A DNA stretch of 64,000 nt. It comes from Massospora cicadina. Lineage: Eukaryota > Entomophthoromycota > Entomophthoromycetes > Entomophthorales > Entomophthoraceae. The notes beneath the pieces were generated by a model. That model was given only the letters and a program-made list of their open reading frames with translations, was not told the DNA's origin and did not search any database. Where the stretch lies: NCBI GenBank assembly GCA_022478985.1, contig JAKSZP010017344.1, positions 55,244 through 119,243 of the forward strand. The letters are read 5' to 3'. Position numbers and translations under genes: made by a program. Positions 23,502 to 34,604 of the stretch are shown here, piece after piece (position 1 is the first letter of the stretch; each line of letters begins with the position of its first letter).

Positions 23502-25257
23502 TATGTCATGGAATTTGCTGATTAAATTAAGACTGGGCTTCCAATCTGGGTTTGTGACAACCCAGTGGAAAGCCCAGAATTCCAAGGTCATAGCAGCTCT
23601 GATCAGTTGTAGGATGGGTCCCCTATTATTCTTGTGAGGGAAATAAAAGTTAATAAACATACCAAAGGCCCCCATATCAAACCAAATGGCTGCAATGGGG
23701 GCAACCGTGGGTCTTGCTGAGGCATCTCCCAGGGGTGGGAGAGGCTAGAAGGATGACTAATAAAACAGGGTTTGCATTTGGTGACATTTGGGCTCTTTTT
23801 TCAAACTTTCTTGGACTGGTTCATCATAATAAAAATTCTGAAAATCATAAAGCTTTATAAAATTTTTTGAAATGCTGATTGGGTTTACAAATCAAATTGA
23901 ATCAAATCAATCCAACCATTGGGAGGCCTTGAGACTTGTCTTGTGTCCATTGAGGAGTCTCATGATGCATAGAGAGGTCAGGTACGTCTCCAGAATGGCG
24001 GATCAATTTAATAATTTATTTTGGACCAGATTGGCCCTCAGCAAAATGGCCCAGATGGTCTGGTGCCTGGTCACCACCTTGCGGTTTTGTGGATGGCAGT
24101 TCCTCACCACCAAACAGAGAATTGCAATTAGCGGAGACAGCCTCATACCGCCTGAATTGCACTAAACCATTAGAAAATTTCTAGGGTGTATAGTTCGAAT
24201 TCTCTGGCTATTTTGCAAAGTGGGAGGCAGACCTGAAGCTGGTCCGCCAGTGGCCAAATGGGAAACAGGTCGTTGCAAAGAGTTTGGAAGATCCAAAAAC
24301 TCTTCAGAAGCTGCAAATTGGCATCATAATTTTGAGGCGAATTCTTGGATTGTGATCACCATTTGGTGGGCTTCCAGATTGATGGCTTGGAGGACCACTC
24401 GATGACCATCATCCCCTAGAACACAGATCACTGTGTAATTCGCTGGGTTAAGTGGAAGTATTTTGGAAAAAAGTGATGGATCTCTCAGAGTAGGTTTTGG
24501 TTTGAGCTTTTTTATTAAACTTAAGAGTGGGAACAGACTAACAACTGCTCCTTTCAGAGGCAGTTGCCTTATATGCAAAAAGGTAAAAATGTGGCCTTGG
24601 GTAACTTTTCTTAGACAGCAGCAGCTTAATTACTCATGGGTGCTCAGCCTGGGTTGGGGATTTGTCATCCAGTCTATGCAAAGGTCACAAAAGCTCTGGC
24701 AACATAATCGTTTGATCCACCAGGGAGGGACCCTCATGATCCAAACGTAAGTGGATTTACTCAGATTGAAGGGGTGGCCGAATTGGGTTCTACCAGGGCC
24801 AATCTGACGAATTTTTAAAAGATTTTTAAGAATTCTTCCAAAAACAAATTTCTAATTCAGATTGGCTTTCTTAAACCCAGAATTTCAGATTCTGTGTTTT
24901 GGACCATGCTTCCTGACTCAGGAACCATTTCCTGAGTTTTAAGGCCAATTTCCTTCTTTTCCAAGGAATTAAAAAGATGGCGAAGTGGGACCCAGTGGAG
25001 GGGGAGGTGCCGTTGGTGACTTCTGGCCTGTATTACCTCTTTAAAAACCTCTTTTATCATTTCAATCAAAAAAAACAGCCAAATGGGATACTGTGGTGGG
25101 TTCTTTTGGGGCCAATGCAGTGACCCAGCGTTCATCAACCACATGGCCCAAGTCCCCCAGTTGAGCCAAGGGCTCCACAAGGGCATTAGGTCCCTTCTTC
25201 TTTATAAAAGGGACCTTTTCCCGATCCAACCCAAGAGGTTGGGTCTCTAGACTTACA
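23502..25257 (-). repeat. 5' LTR of element B
   Basis: 1,756-bp partner of 17010-18753. On the minus strand it starts TGTAAGTCTAGAG at 25257 and ends CCATGACA at 23502, then TAATGGGCCAACC. Its length is high for a fungal Ty3/Gypsy LTR. Confidence 0.75.
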
Positions 25258-26110
25258 CAGACCAGTTAGATCCCAACTTCTAGGTTCGTCCACCAGGTCA
25301 GGAGTGTAATACATAATATAATTTTCAATGTGATATTCATGCAAAACAGGTTTATGTTTATTACTTTTTAAGGCTCCTTTTTGGTGGTTACTTAAATTGC
25401 TTCCATGGCTTAAGCTTGAAGGCGAATGATCTCATTAGCCAGATTTTCATAATTAAATTAGAGTTTTCTGGTATACTTTGCTCATGTATTGCTTGAACAC
25501 TTGAAGGAACTGAGGGATCTCGCCTGTAAATACATTTAAAGGGCGACATCTTGATAATTTAATGATAACTTATTTGGTAAGTGAACAGGGCACTAGGTAA
25601 ATAGAAGTTCCACCAAGTTGAGTCCATTGAAACCATCTTCCTTAAGATAGAAATAAAGTTCCATTGACTCACTCAATGGCCCCATTAGTTAATGGATGGT
25701 AAGGAGCAACAAACTGTTGGTCAGTATTGAATAATTTTGGCAACTCTTGTAAAAGTTGAGTTTAAAGTTCGTTCCATTGTCTGACATAAGTACTTTGGGG
25801 CACCCATGTTGGGTGATGATATAGCAATAAAGGAATAAAGCAGTAGTTCTTGCAGAGGGAGTAGCAATGGATATGGCCTCAACCCATCTAGTTAAATGGA
25901 CAATATATATGATACTTACTGGTGTCCATGCAACCCCAAGGAAAAGATCCTACAACATTGATACTTACCACTTCAAACGCCTTAGTTGGTGGAATCACTT
26001 GATGTTGATAAGTAAGGTTGGTTGCGCCATAACTTTTATGGATGAGACATGAGTTAAGTGCCTCTATAATGGTTTCAGTCATATTATTCCAATAGTATCA
26101 AGTTTTTGAT
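25258..26110 (-). pseudogene. Element A integrase
   Basis: Minus strand. 26082-25888 reads CLIHKSYGATN then VVSINVVGSFPWG, the start of the catalytic core with the first aspartate replaced (SINVVG where SIDVVG is expected). Near 25690 it reads VAPYHPLTNGAIE then VNGTL, with the third acidic residue. Element B interrupts it at 25258, after DLVDEPRSWDLTGL. Confidence 0.8.
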
Positions 26111-27000
26111 CACTCTTGGGTTTTCCTTAACCCACTATGACCTACTTGCCCGTGTCCTTCCATGATGGCGTGGTATCCTGAATGTGGGTGCAAAAAGGGT
26201 AACCACTTGGTTTTGACCATCTTATACAAAGATTCTTCTCAGATCATGGTAACTGTAGTAGTAGTTTTTAGGAATGCATGATCTTCTTCATATTCTCGAT
26301 CCCACAAAATTGTCATCCAATTAGATTATATAATCGCTCTCCTTTCCAGAATCCAAGGTAAGTATAGGCAATTAGGATAGGCCAACAGCATTTTGATGTT
26401 GGGTATCTATGAAATGAGCAATTGAAAAATCGTAATTTTGTAGTCTTAGGGCCCAACGTGCTAGTCTCTCATCAAAATCCTACATATTTTGCAATCATCT
26501 TAAAGAAGAATGGTTGGTAATAACAGTAAAATGGTTGCTATATAGGAAGGGTCAGAAGGTTTAATTGCTAAAATACAGCTAAACACTCCCACTTGGTTAC
26601 AGCATAATTTCGCTCAGCTTTGGATAATGTTTTGCTGTAAAACACTACAGGATGGTCGACCTGCTCTTCATCACACTGGGATAGAGTAGCCCAATAGCTA
26701 CATTACTTGCATAAGTTTGTAGAATAAAAGGCTTTTCAAGTCAAGGATGGATTAAAACAGGTGTCTTAGTTAGAGCAGTTTGGAGAGAATTAAAAGATTG
26801 TTTCTGAGCTGAGCTCCACTCAAATGGCACACCTTTTTGTAATAATTGGAATAAGGGCTCTGCCATATTAACAAACTTGGGTATAAATTGACAATAGTAT
26901 CTAACCATACTGAGGAAGACTTGTATGTCCCACAAGGAGATTGGAGGAGTCATTTGAGGATATCAATTATTTTACCTAAAAGTGGTTGATTTCCTTTAGC
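26111..27000 (-). pseudogene. Element A RNase H and connection region
   Basis: The minus strand at 26953-26741 reads VFLSMVRYYCQFIPKFVNMAEPL and VPFEWSSAQKQSFNSLQTAL, the thumb-to-RNase H connection of Ty3/Gypsy Pol. RNase H sequence follows toward 26400 in broken frames. Confidence 0.75.
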
Positions 27001-27780
27001 CAACATATGTTGACCTAAGGACTCCATTCCATTCTGAAAAAAAGGAACATTTGGAGGGTTTAAGCTTTATTGAATAATTCCAAATTCGTCTAAAAACTCT
27101 TTTTAAATGATCCAGATGCTCAGTAAATGTTTTCAAGAAACACAGTAATATCATCCAAATATACCAGAACATGGGTCAACTTTAAATCCCGTAACATGCC
27201 ATCCATAACCCTATGGAATGTTGCTGGTGCGTTGTCAACCCTTGTGGCATATGGGTTGGTTCAAATAAGCCTCACTAGATATTAGGGCACATTTAGCTCA
27301 GTCTTCCGGTGCTAATTTTTTTTTCCAGTATCTGCTGGCTAAATTTATTGCCAAAAGATAGGTTGAGCCATCTAACAATTGTAGGGAATCATCAATCCTT
27401 AGTAAAGGGTAGCTATTTCGACAAGTAATTGCATTTAACCTGCAATAATCCATACCCACCCAATGAGAGCCATCATTCTTTTTAACCAATAAAAGAGGTG
27501 AGGCCCAGGGACTATTGGGGAATTTTATTAATCCAGCCTCCAATAGTTGATATGATTTTTTGGTGACCTGTGCTTCCTCCACTTTTGACTTACAATAGGA
27601 TTTGGAATGAACAGGAGGGTGATCTTCAGTTTCAACAGTATCCATTACTCCCTTCATTTTACCAAAATCATAAGTATGCCTGGCAAATATGTCGGAGTAT
27701 TCTTCCAATAATTGAAGTACTTGACTATCCTGTTGTTTAGTAAGGTGTTTTCCTATTGCAGGTCCCACAGTATGAATCTC
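27001..27780 (-). pseudogene. Element A reverse transcriptase
   Basis: Open frame 27768-27298 contains QLLEEYSDIFARHTYDFGKM, then LIKFPNSPWASPLLLVKKND, GSHWVGMDYCRLNAIT and YPLLRIDDSLQLLDGS, the standard N-terminal half of the polymerase. LLAINLASRYWKKKLAPED follows, where the first catalytic aspartate (LDL) reads INL. The YVDD box region near 27150 is degraded. Confidence 0.85.
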
Positions 27781-28139
27781 CTGTTTGGTTTCCAGCTCAA
27801 AGTCTTATAGACTTCCAAAAGTTTCTAAGTCATAAATTTGAGTTAGGGGTGATAGTTTGACATAGGCTATTGAATTTTTTGTTCTACAGTTTTTGGTTCA
27901 TTGGCAAGGTTTGCCAATAAAACAGGTGAAAATTCAGAATATGCATAGTTTAATACCCCAGGACAAGGCAAGATTTCTTTAATAAAAGGGCTGTAAATGT
28001 CTTTGGCTTGTAATAAATTGCCCTTGGGAATAAAAATATAAAATATATTGATAATAATCTGAGATTTTGGCGGAATAATCACAATCTCAGGAAAGAAAAT
28101 AGGCATCCCTTCTTTTATGTCAGCCATCTTAGGGGGTAA

Positions 28140-28600
28140 TTTTACTTGAGGACCTTCAACATGGTACTGAATGGAATAGGACCTCTTTGATCCCTAACAG
28201 ACATACCCAATGTCTAGTATGCTGAATTTGAGCATGTGCAGATAAAAGCAATGGAACTCTATACCCCAAAGGGATAGAGAATAGTCAGGGTAATTAATAA
28301 TTTTATCAAATTCCCGCAAAAATTGATTCCCCAAGAGAAGGTCATAACTCAAGTTATCAAGGATGATGGCAGGTACCATAAAAGTTAACTTCTTCAATTT
28401 TCTATGGGAGTGACAAAAAAGCTCCAATTGATCAAGTACTCTGAGGTCCTGCAGTGCCTTATTCTTCATAAAATTAAAATATTGGGCATTAATTTAATCC
28501 GCTTGATCAATTTTGACAAGGCTATATTCACAGGAGATCCAGTTTCAATAATAGCTTTAGTATTAATTTGATTCACTCAAAAATTAAAATGAGTGATTAT
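28140..28600 (-). pseudogene. Element A aspartic protease
   Basis: Minus strand: IIETGSPVNIALSKLIKRI near 28505-28560, where the catalytic DTGS has become ETGS, then a frame at 28469-28194 ending with YDLLLGNQFLREFD, the C-terminal protease signature. Inactive as it stands. Confidence 0.75.
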
Positions 28601-28699
28601 AAATCCAAACTGAGAGGGTAAAGCCAATAAGAAGGACAAGGAATAGGAAGAATGTCATCTTTACTATACTCTACAGGGTTTTGATTTTTCTGCTGCATA

Positions 28700-30715
28700 C
28701 TCATATCATTACCAAGATGGTAAATATTATTGGTTTTGTCTTTTTATCAGCTTCCTTTTTATAAAAATAATCTTCTGTATGTAAGTATCAGAGACAATAA
28801 TCACACTGAATATCTCTAGCATTTTCAGGCACTGCGTATACTTTAGGATGACTGAGCCTTAGAGAGTCATAGATTTAAGGTTTTCAGTACTTTGAAGGGG
28901 AAATTCCAACAAAGTCTCCTTTGTGTCCAAGATACTTCCGAAGATAATTTATAAGCTAATAAAGTAGACATGCATTTGATCCCTAGAAGTGAAAGCAGAC
29001 ATAATAGCAGTAATACATCGTCCAAATTTAACCAGCCATATGCTACCAAAGTCTGAGCCTCCTTATAGAATTGATAAGCGTAGTCTTTGATAGTTTCATT
29101 TTGATGCGGCTATATGCCATAATATCCTGTTTCTGAGAGTATAAGGTTTGTTCACTCCCAAATTCTTTTATCAATGATTCCTTAACATGGGACTAAGTAG
29201 AAAAAGTCATCAAATGAGGTACCATAATATCATGGGCTAATTGAGTAAGACAATTTTTTAATAATTCATTTTTAATGGTCTATGGCATCACTCAGAGATT
29301 CTTATATAAATAGAGTAATGAGATGATACTGACTTCCCCAGGAGAGTACTTATCCTTGAATACAGGTTTAGAACTCATAGGAGCATTGGATGATAAATAG
29401 TGCACTCCAGGTTGTTCCAATTGAGTGAAGGCGTAAGAATTAGAGTCAGAAGCCTTAGAATATTGAGGATTGGAACCAGCTTGCCTCAATACAAATTTCA
29501 TTAATCTGACAATTTTGGGTCAGAAAGCCCCACTTTTCGTCCAATCTTTGAGATAACTCAAACATGCTACTGCTGTGCATGGTATCTAAGTTCCAAAGTT
29601 TCAATCTTCGTTTGAAGCATATTGCTTTTTAGATTCACAGGCCTGTAACAGGAGATTAGTATACTTTGCCCATTTACCCACATTATTTAATTTGTCAGAT
29701 AAGGATTGAAGCAATAACAAGGGATCAATAGGTACCCCATTGGAAGTTAAATTACACTCATTGGAAACTTTATGAAACTTCTTATACAATTGTTCAATCA
29801 TTCTCAATAGAGTTTCAGCCTGCTGAAGGGATCCTGAATGCCCATCAGCACCAGGAGGACCATGAGACCCTTCAGCATCTGGGTGTCCATGAGGTCCTTC
29901 AACAGCAGGAGAACCTTATTCCCCCTAGGGACCCATAGTTCCCAAGGTTTTTTCTACTTTGCTAACTCAAAATTGAATTCCAGAGTACAATTGCTCCAAT
30001 TGGAAGAGGCGATTTTTAATTTCCTCTTTCATCAATTAATTATGATTAGAGAGTCAGGAAAAAGTGTCTCTCCATTCAACCCGCATTGTCTGGCCTCGCT
30101 TCATTAATTGTAAGTCAAAAAACTATATATTACGTGATCAAACTGAATAAGTTGTTGTTGCACTTCATTAAGAAGATTTTGATTACTAATAATGGCGTCA
30201 CAACTATCTTTACTAAACTATGAGGCATACCTGAAGAACTTTAAAAATAAGTATTCAAGTATTGGAATCTTTTCTAATATATTAAGCATCACTTGATGAT
30301 GCATTCCTACTACTTGTAATAAGTGATATAAAGTAGAGTGTTCAAATTGGTGTAAATATTGCTTGGTACCAATCCCTGGAAATTAAATAATTTTATATAA
30401 ATCCCTCATTGTAGGGTTACATAATTATCTAAGTCAAGTATAACGGATTCCAATAATTAGAACCCCATCAAGCATCTGATTGATGTTTCTTAAGCCTCAG
30501 GCTGTATTAGAAAATTTGTAATAAAGCTTAAATGGGACCATAAAATTCTAAGTTGGCACAGAATTACAACATAGATGGTACCCTTGGGATTTTAGTTCTA
30601 GTGGAACGGACTCATCATAAAATACTGCCTTGCTCATGGTCTTGAGACTCTTAGGTGAAAAAAGAGAATCCATCTTAGTAATTGACTTTTCAAAAGAAAG
30701 TAACTCAGAGAACCC
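28700..30715 (-). pseudogene. Element A gag with collagen-like repeats
   Basis: The likely start is MDSLFSPKSLKTMSKAV at about 30671, 60 bp after the LTR. Near 29832-29940 a run of about eleven Gly-X-Y-like triplets occurs (GSPAVEGPHGHPDAEGSHG continuing to GPPGADGHSG). Then come a helical segment LLRMIEQLYKKFHKVSN, further capsid-like sequence at 29501-29292, and a partial zinc knuckle (CDYC then H) near 28785-28815. Multiple stops and frame changes. The triplet run is unusual for a Gag protein. Confidence 0.65.
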
Positions 30716-30731
30716 TGTTATGAGCACCACT

Positions 30732-31294
30732 TTTTAAAGTTTTGAATTGCACTTCTCAAGTGGATAGGTAAGACTTAAGGGTGGTTAGCCTGGCAGGTAA
30801 AACTGCTTCCACCCTAGTGCAGGTTTTGAGTTTGAAACTTGTACTGGCTATAAAAATTCTCAGTGTGGTATATTTGTCCCAAGGTCAACCCACCTCAAAT
30901 ATTCCAAAACCTGTACTGGCTAGAAAAATTCTTGGTGTGGTATACTTGTTCAAGGTAAACTCACCTCAAATATTAAGTGGATAGGTAAGTCTCAAAGTTA
31001 CTTTGTGGAATCTCCAATAAGATAGGAAAGACAGTTAATATAAGGTTGTAAATAGACCTATTTTTTTATTATCAAAAAGAATGAATAATTATAGGTTTTT
31101 AAATAGTTTTGTTTTTATCATATCTTTATAATTGCTGATCAATTAAATTTTCTGATATCACCTGATCGAGATAAGTTTGATTGTTCTTGTTAAGCTTGAT
31201 AATACTAGATTTATTGAGTTCCCACTCCAATATTATTGGTGGAATATTAGGTGTAAAAGTTTCATGAATGGAAGAACTTGGCAAAATCCCAACA
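30732..31294 (-). repeat. 5' LTR of element A with SINE insertion
   Basis: About 346 bp once the SINE and its duplicated target are removed, matching the 344-bp 3' LTR. It begins TGTTGGGATTTTG on the minus strand at 31294, and a primer-binding-like TGGTGCTCATAACAGG lies just inside the element. Confidence 0.85.
30773..30974 (+). mobile_element. SINE family I copy, partly dimeric, in the LTR of A
   Basis: Inserted between two perfect 15-bp copies of AAGTGGATAGGTAAG (30758-30772, 30975-30989). A full unit (about 30777-30902) is followed by a second partial unit made only of the B-box region and tail (about 30903-30974). The other LTR of A shows the unoccupied site. Confidence 0.9.
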
Positions 31295-31299
31295 ACTCT

Positions 31300-32880
31300 A
31301 AAATTGCTTAAAATGAAAAAACTGGTATGATAGAGAATGTTTTTTAAAAACAAAACATAGAGAGAAAAATAGGCCAGTACCTTTACAAGTAAGGGCACTG
31401 GCCTTAAGATAGGGAAGGAGTATTATGTTTTGTGGCACTGTCCTTGGGTTCTGAAGCTCTTGGGTAAGTATCTTTAGTAGCTGCAGGTTCCTTGGTTCAT
31501 GCTTGAGAGGAGAGGGTCAGTTTGCAAGTTGGCGCAAGAACTGAGGATGAGTTGGGTTATAGGACACGACATAATTTGCTGTTAACCAACTTAACTTTCT
31601 TTAAAATTCTTAAAATTTTCATAAATCAAAGCTGCTCTATACTCAGTGGTCCGGCGCTTAATTGGAAGCAATATATAAAAACAAAGGAGAGGGATATTAG
31701 GGAAATAACAAAGGGGAGGGTAAAATCAATGGCATGATTTTCAACATTCTTTAGCAAAATTAGTTTTTTGTATCTGGGACGTCATAAATCATTAAGAATT
31801 TTTGAATATTTATAACCTTGGGAAAATGGGTGGTAGTAATGAGGAGCTTATCTGGAGTACTTCTGCTGTTTTGATATAGTTGAGTAATTTCTCTACACAG
31901 GAGCTTAATTGTGTTAACATATCAAGTACTAGTCAGTGGGGATCTGGAGTAGTTGCAAATATGGGAATTTTTCTTAGAAAATTGGCTTTTTTTACCTAAA
32001 AAGGGATAATAGGCACAACTTAACTTCTTGCCCTTTATGAAAAGCCTTACACAGTCAGCTGCACTGGGTAAAAGATAGCACAATAAGTTTGCGCTGTAAA
32101 AAGATGTATGTGGGTATTTATAAGAGTGTAATAAGAATCTTTTAACTAAATAAAAGTTAGTGTCTGCTTTATCTCAGAAAGCAATTTGGCTGTTATTTGC
32201 AGTATGGTTTGTTCAGTGTCACATAAGGTCTGAAAAGATTATGTACATACATAAAAGAGAATGATACTACTTATGATTTAAGTTAGAAATATAAAAAAAA
32301 TCAAACATATTAAATTAATGAAAAAAGGTTGGTAAATATCATGGTGACCGTTACAAAAGGCCACCAAACCCAGCTTACAACCAAGGAAAGTCCTAAAAAA
32401 TGAATTTGTAACAGTAAAACAGTAGGTCAACTAATGTAAGAAAATTATCTGTTACTGTCTGATTCCTGGAAAGGCGTTGTGGGATCCAAACCCAAATATC
32501 AGGGAATCTAAAAATTAAGTCCAATAATAGGAATTACAGCGGGAGATGCCCACGCCTTGATAACATAAACACAAGCTAAAAATAAAGTGATATATAAATT
32601 TACAGAAGATGCCAATTACTAGGTCAAACTCCAATATAGATTTCATCAGTAGATGTATTTATGGTTCACAACTAGTTGTATAACAATTTTAAGAGTTCTA
32701 GAATTAATAAAATATTGAGTAGAATCTGCATCTATATTTAGGAGGTAAATTGATTTAGACTGTTAGACCTCCACAAGAAGGTCCACAGCTATATTTAACA
32801 GAGTCACATAAAAAGATTAGATCTTGATAGTTTATTAATTATAAAGTTGATAAATGAAAACTTTGGTCTATAAAATCAAA
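31300..32880. other. AT-rich non-coding interval
   Basis: No gene, RNA gene or element ends could be recognised. The longest frames are under 75 residues and match nothing. Confidence 0.5.
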
Positions 32881-32883
32881 TTA

Positions 32884-33165
32884 AAAAGAAGATACCCCAG
32901 TGGTAGAATAAGACCTCTACTGCTTCCTCCCAAAGTTTGATTCTGGTACAGGAACTTTGGGTAGGGGACAATTATGACTTTGTTGGTGTTGTGCACCAAT
33001 GCCCCAAACTGAGATAGCAAATAGCAAAGGCGGCCATGGAGTTCCTGGCCTATCATACGCCATGCATGGAGGTTTTCCAGATTTTTCCTCCTTTCCCATT
33101 TATTTGATTTCCCAATAATTGGTGCAGTATTTTCCCCAGGTCAGCCCACCTCAAATAAAATAAAA
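32884..33165 (+). mobile_element. SINE family II copy (older)
   Basis: Collinear with the 39821-40096 copy on the other strand: head GATACCCCAGTGGTAGAAT, B-box-like AAGTTTGATTCTGG, body with GGAGTTCCTGGCCTATCAT, and tail CCCCAGGTCAGCCCACCTC followed by AAATAAAATAAAA. Mutated boxes suggest an old, inactive copy. A long duplication is not evident. Confidence 0.8.
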
Positions 33166-34376
33166 ATTAACTTTAAGAAAGTTTGAAGTCTATATCATGA
33201 TACATTGTTTTAAATCTGTGCTCATGATACTCAATAGAAAATTTCTATTTGGTTGTACCATATCTGGAATATGCTTATAATCAAATTAGTGATTGCAAGC
33301 ATTAAGTACAGAACTTAATGAGTGAAGTTCTGTATAAAGATCAATCTAAGTGCAGATACTATAATTAACTCCCATCTGCACCTACCATATATTTAGTTAC
33401 TTTTTATGCGGTAGTTGCCACGATTATTAAAACATATATAGACGCCTTCATTACTACCTGGTCATGCTTAACCATTACCCAGCATCAGTTCAAAGTTTAA
33501 GTAATAGCAGGCAGAATGGCCAACTTGATAGATTTAGACTTGGCAAAAATCTTCTTTTTTATTGCGGTTGACAACAAAAATTGTGTCATAAGTATGTCAA
33601 TTTATTTAAAGAACTTTTATTTAAAAACTTGCTTAAAAGCGTCTCAGATCCTTGAGACCTGACATACAAACATAGGTGCATAGTGATCTTTCTGTATTGC
33701 TTCATTAACAAATTTATATATTATATTTTAGATCAAATTTGGTTACTTTGAACTCAAATTTATAAAAAACTAAGGAACAATCAACAGACCATCTAGTACT
33801 AAAAAAATAAGGAACAATCAACATAATGTATATAAATAGATATGAATTATGCTTTCTTATTTTAATTTTGTAACTGCAAAGACTGTAATAAATATAAATC
33901 ATCTTTAGCTTAGACTTTAGTAGATTATCAAACTATATATATCTTTATTTTTTCAATTTTAAAAGTTATGTTGACCTTGAAATTAAAAATACATGGATTT
34001 GACAGATGAGCAAATAAGTTTTTTAATTTATACCATTATTATGGACTCCAAAGTGTAGGTAAATTTCATTATAAAGGCTTGTGTGCTCTTCACTTATATA
34101 ATTCCATCTTGCATCATAGCATTTTGGCATCTATGCATGTAATATCCTAGCCAGATGGTCCCTGGGTCTGTCCACATAATTTTACACAATGGTTGCAATT
34201 TAGACCCATGTCATTATAGTAATAATTGGATGCCCCAACTAACTACTATTTACCATTTTCTCTTTAGTTTTAAGTATTACTTAATTAATAAATATGTATA
34301 ATATTCACTAAAAGATATACTTATAAATTAAAGGCTTCAAGTACCAAGAGGATATCTATACATGTGAATTTGCGCA
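33166..34376. other. AT-rich non-coding interval
   Basis: No coding or RNA feature supported. A local repeat of about 17 bp, AAGGAACAATCAACA, occurs twice near 33772 and 33811. Confidence 0.5.
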
Positions 34377-34575
34377 CCATGTCTCAGTCTGACTAAGCAA
34401 ATTAGTGAAATTAGATCATGTAATCCTGGCCTATCAGAACATGCACAGGAAGGCTTTACCACCTGTACTTGGGTTTTGTCCTTCACTCCTATATCTATTC
34501 TCCCCACTCCCTAACCCTTCTATTGGTGTGGTATGTTTGTCCCAAGGTTGGCCCACCTCAAGTAAAAAATAAAAT
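34377..34575 (+). mobile_element. SINE family II copy (very degraded)
   Basis: Retains TCCTGGCCTATCAGAACATGC and, at its end, TGGTGTGGTATGTTTGTCCC then GGCCCACCTCAAGTAAA, matching body and tail of family II. The tRNA-like head is hard to see. Confidence 0.6.
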
Positions 34576-34604
34576 CTTTAAGTTTTAAATAATGTTAAAC
34601 GAGG

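Larger units (their letters stand above)
17010..25257 (-). mobile_element. Element B: long-LTR chromovirus nested in A
   Basis: Minus-strand element of about 8.2 kb with unusually long LTRs of about 1.75 kb (17010-18753 and 23502-25257). Order on the minus strand: leader, gag, protease, reverse transcriptase, RNase H, integrase, chromodomain, polypurine tract. It sits in the integrase of A, whose coding resumes on both sides. The flanking 5-mers differ (CATCG at 17005-17009, CAGAC at 25258-25262), so no intact target duplication is seen. Its proteins match C closely in motifs, so B and C are related lineages. Confidence 0.85.
16526..31294 (-). mobile_element. Element A: Ty3/Gypsy retrotransposon carrying element B
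   Basis: Minus-strand element flanked by a 5-bp duplication, ACTCT (16521-16525 and 31295-31299). Short LTRs lie at 16526-16869 and 30732-31294, the latter enlarged by a SINE. Reading from 30730 downward gives a primer site, gag with collagen-like repeats, protease, reverse transcriptase, RNase H and integrase; the integrase is interrupted by element B (17010-25257). Without B and the SINE it is about 6.3 kb. The integrase lacks a recognisable chromodomain and has the HPLTNG-type core seen in D. The LTR end is AAAA rather than CA if the duplication is read strictly. Confidence 0.85.

Noticed and set aside
17928..24750. Matching ORFs at 17983-18249 and 24463-24750, suggesting a conserved gene
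   Set aside because: Both lie inside the two LTR copies of element B, so the match reflects LTR duplication.
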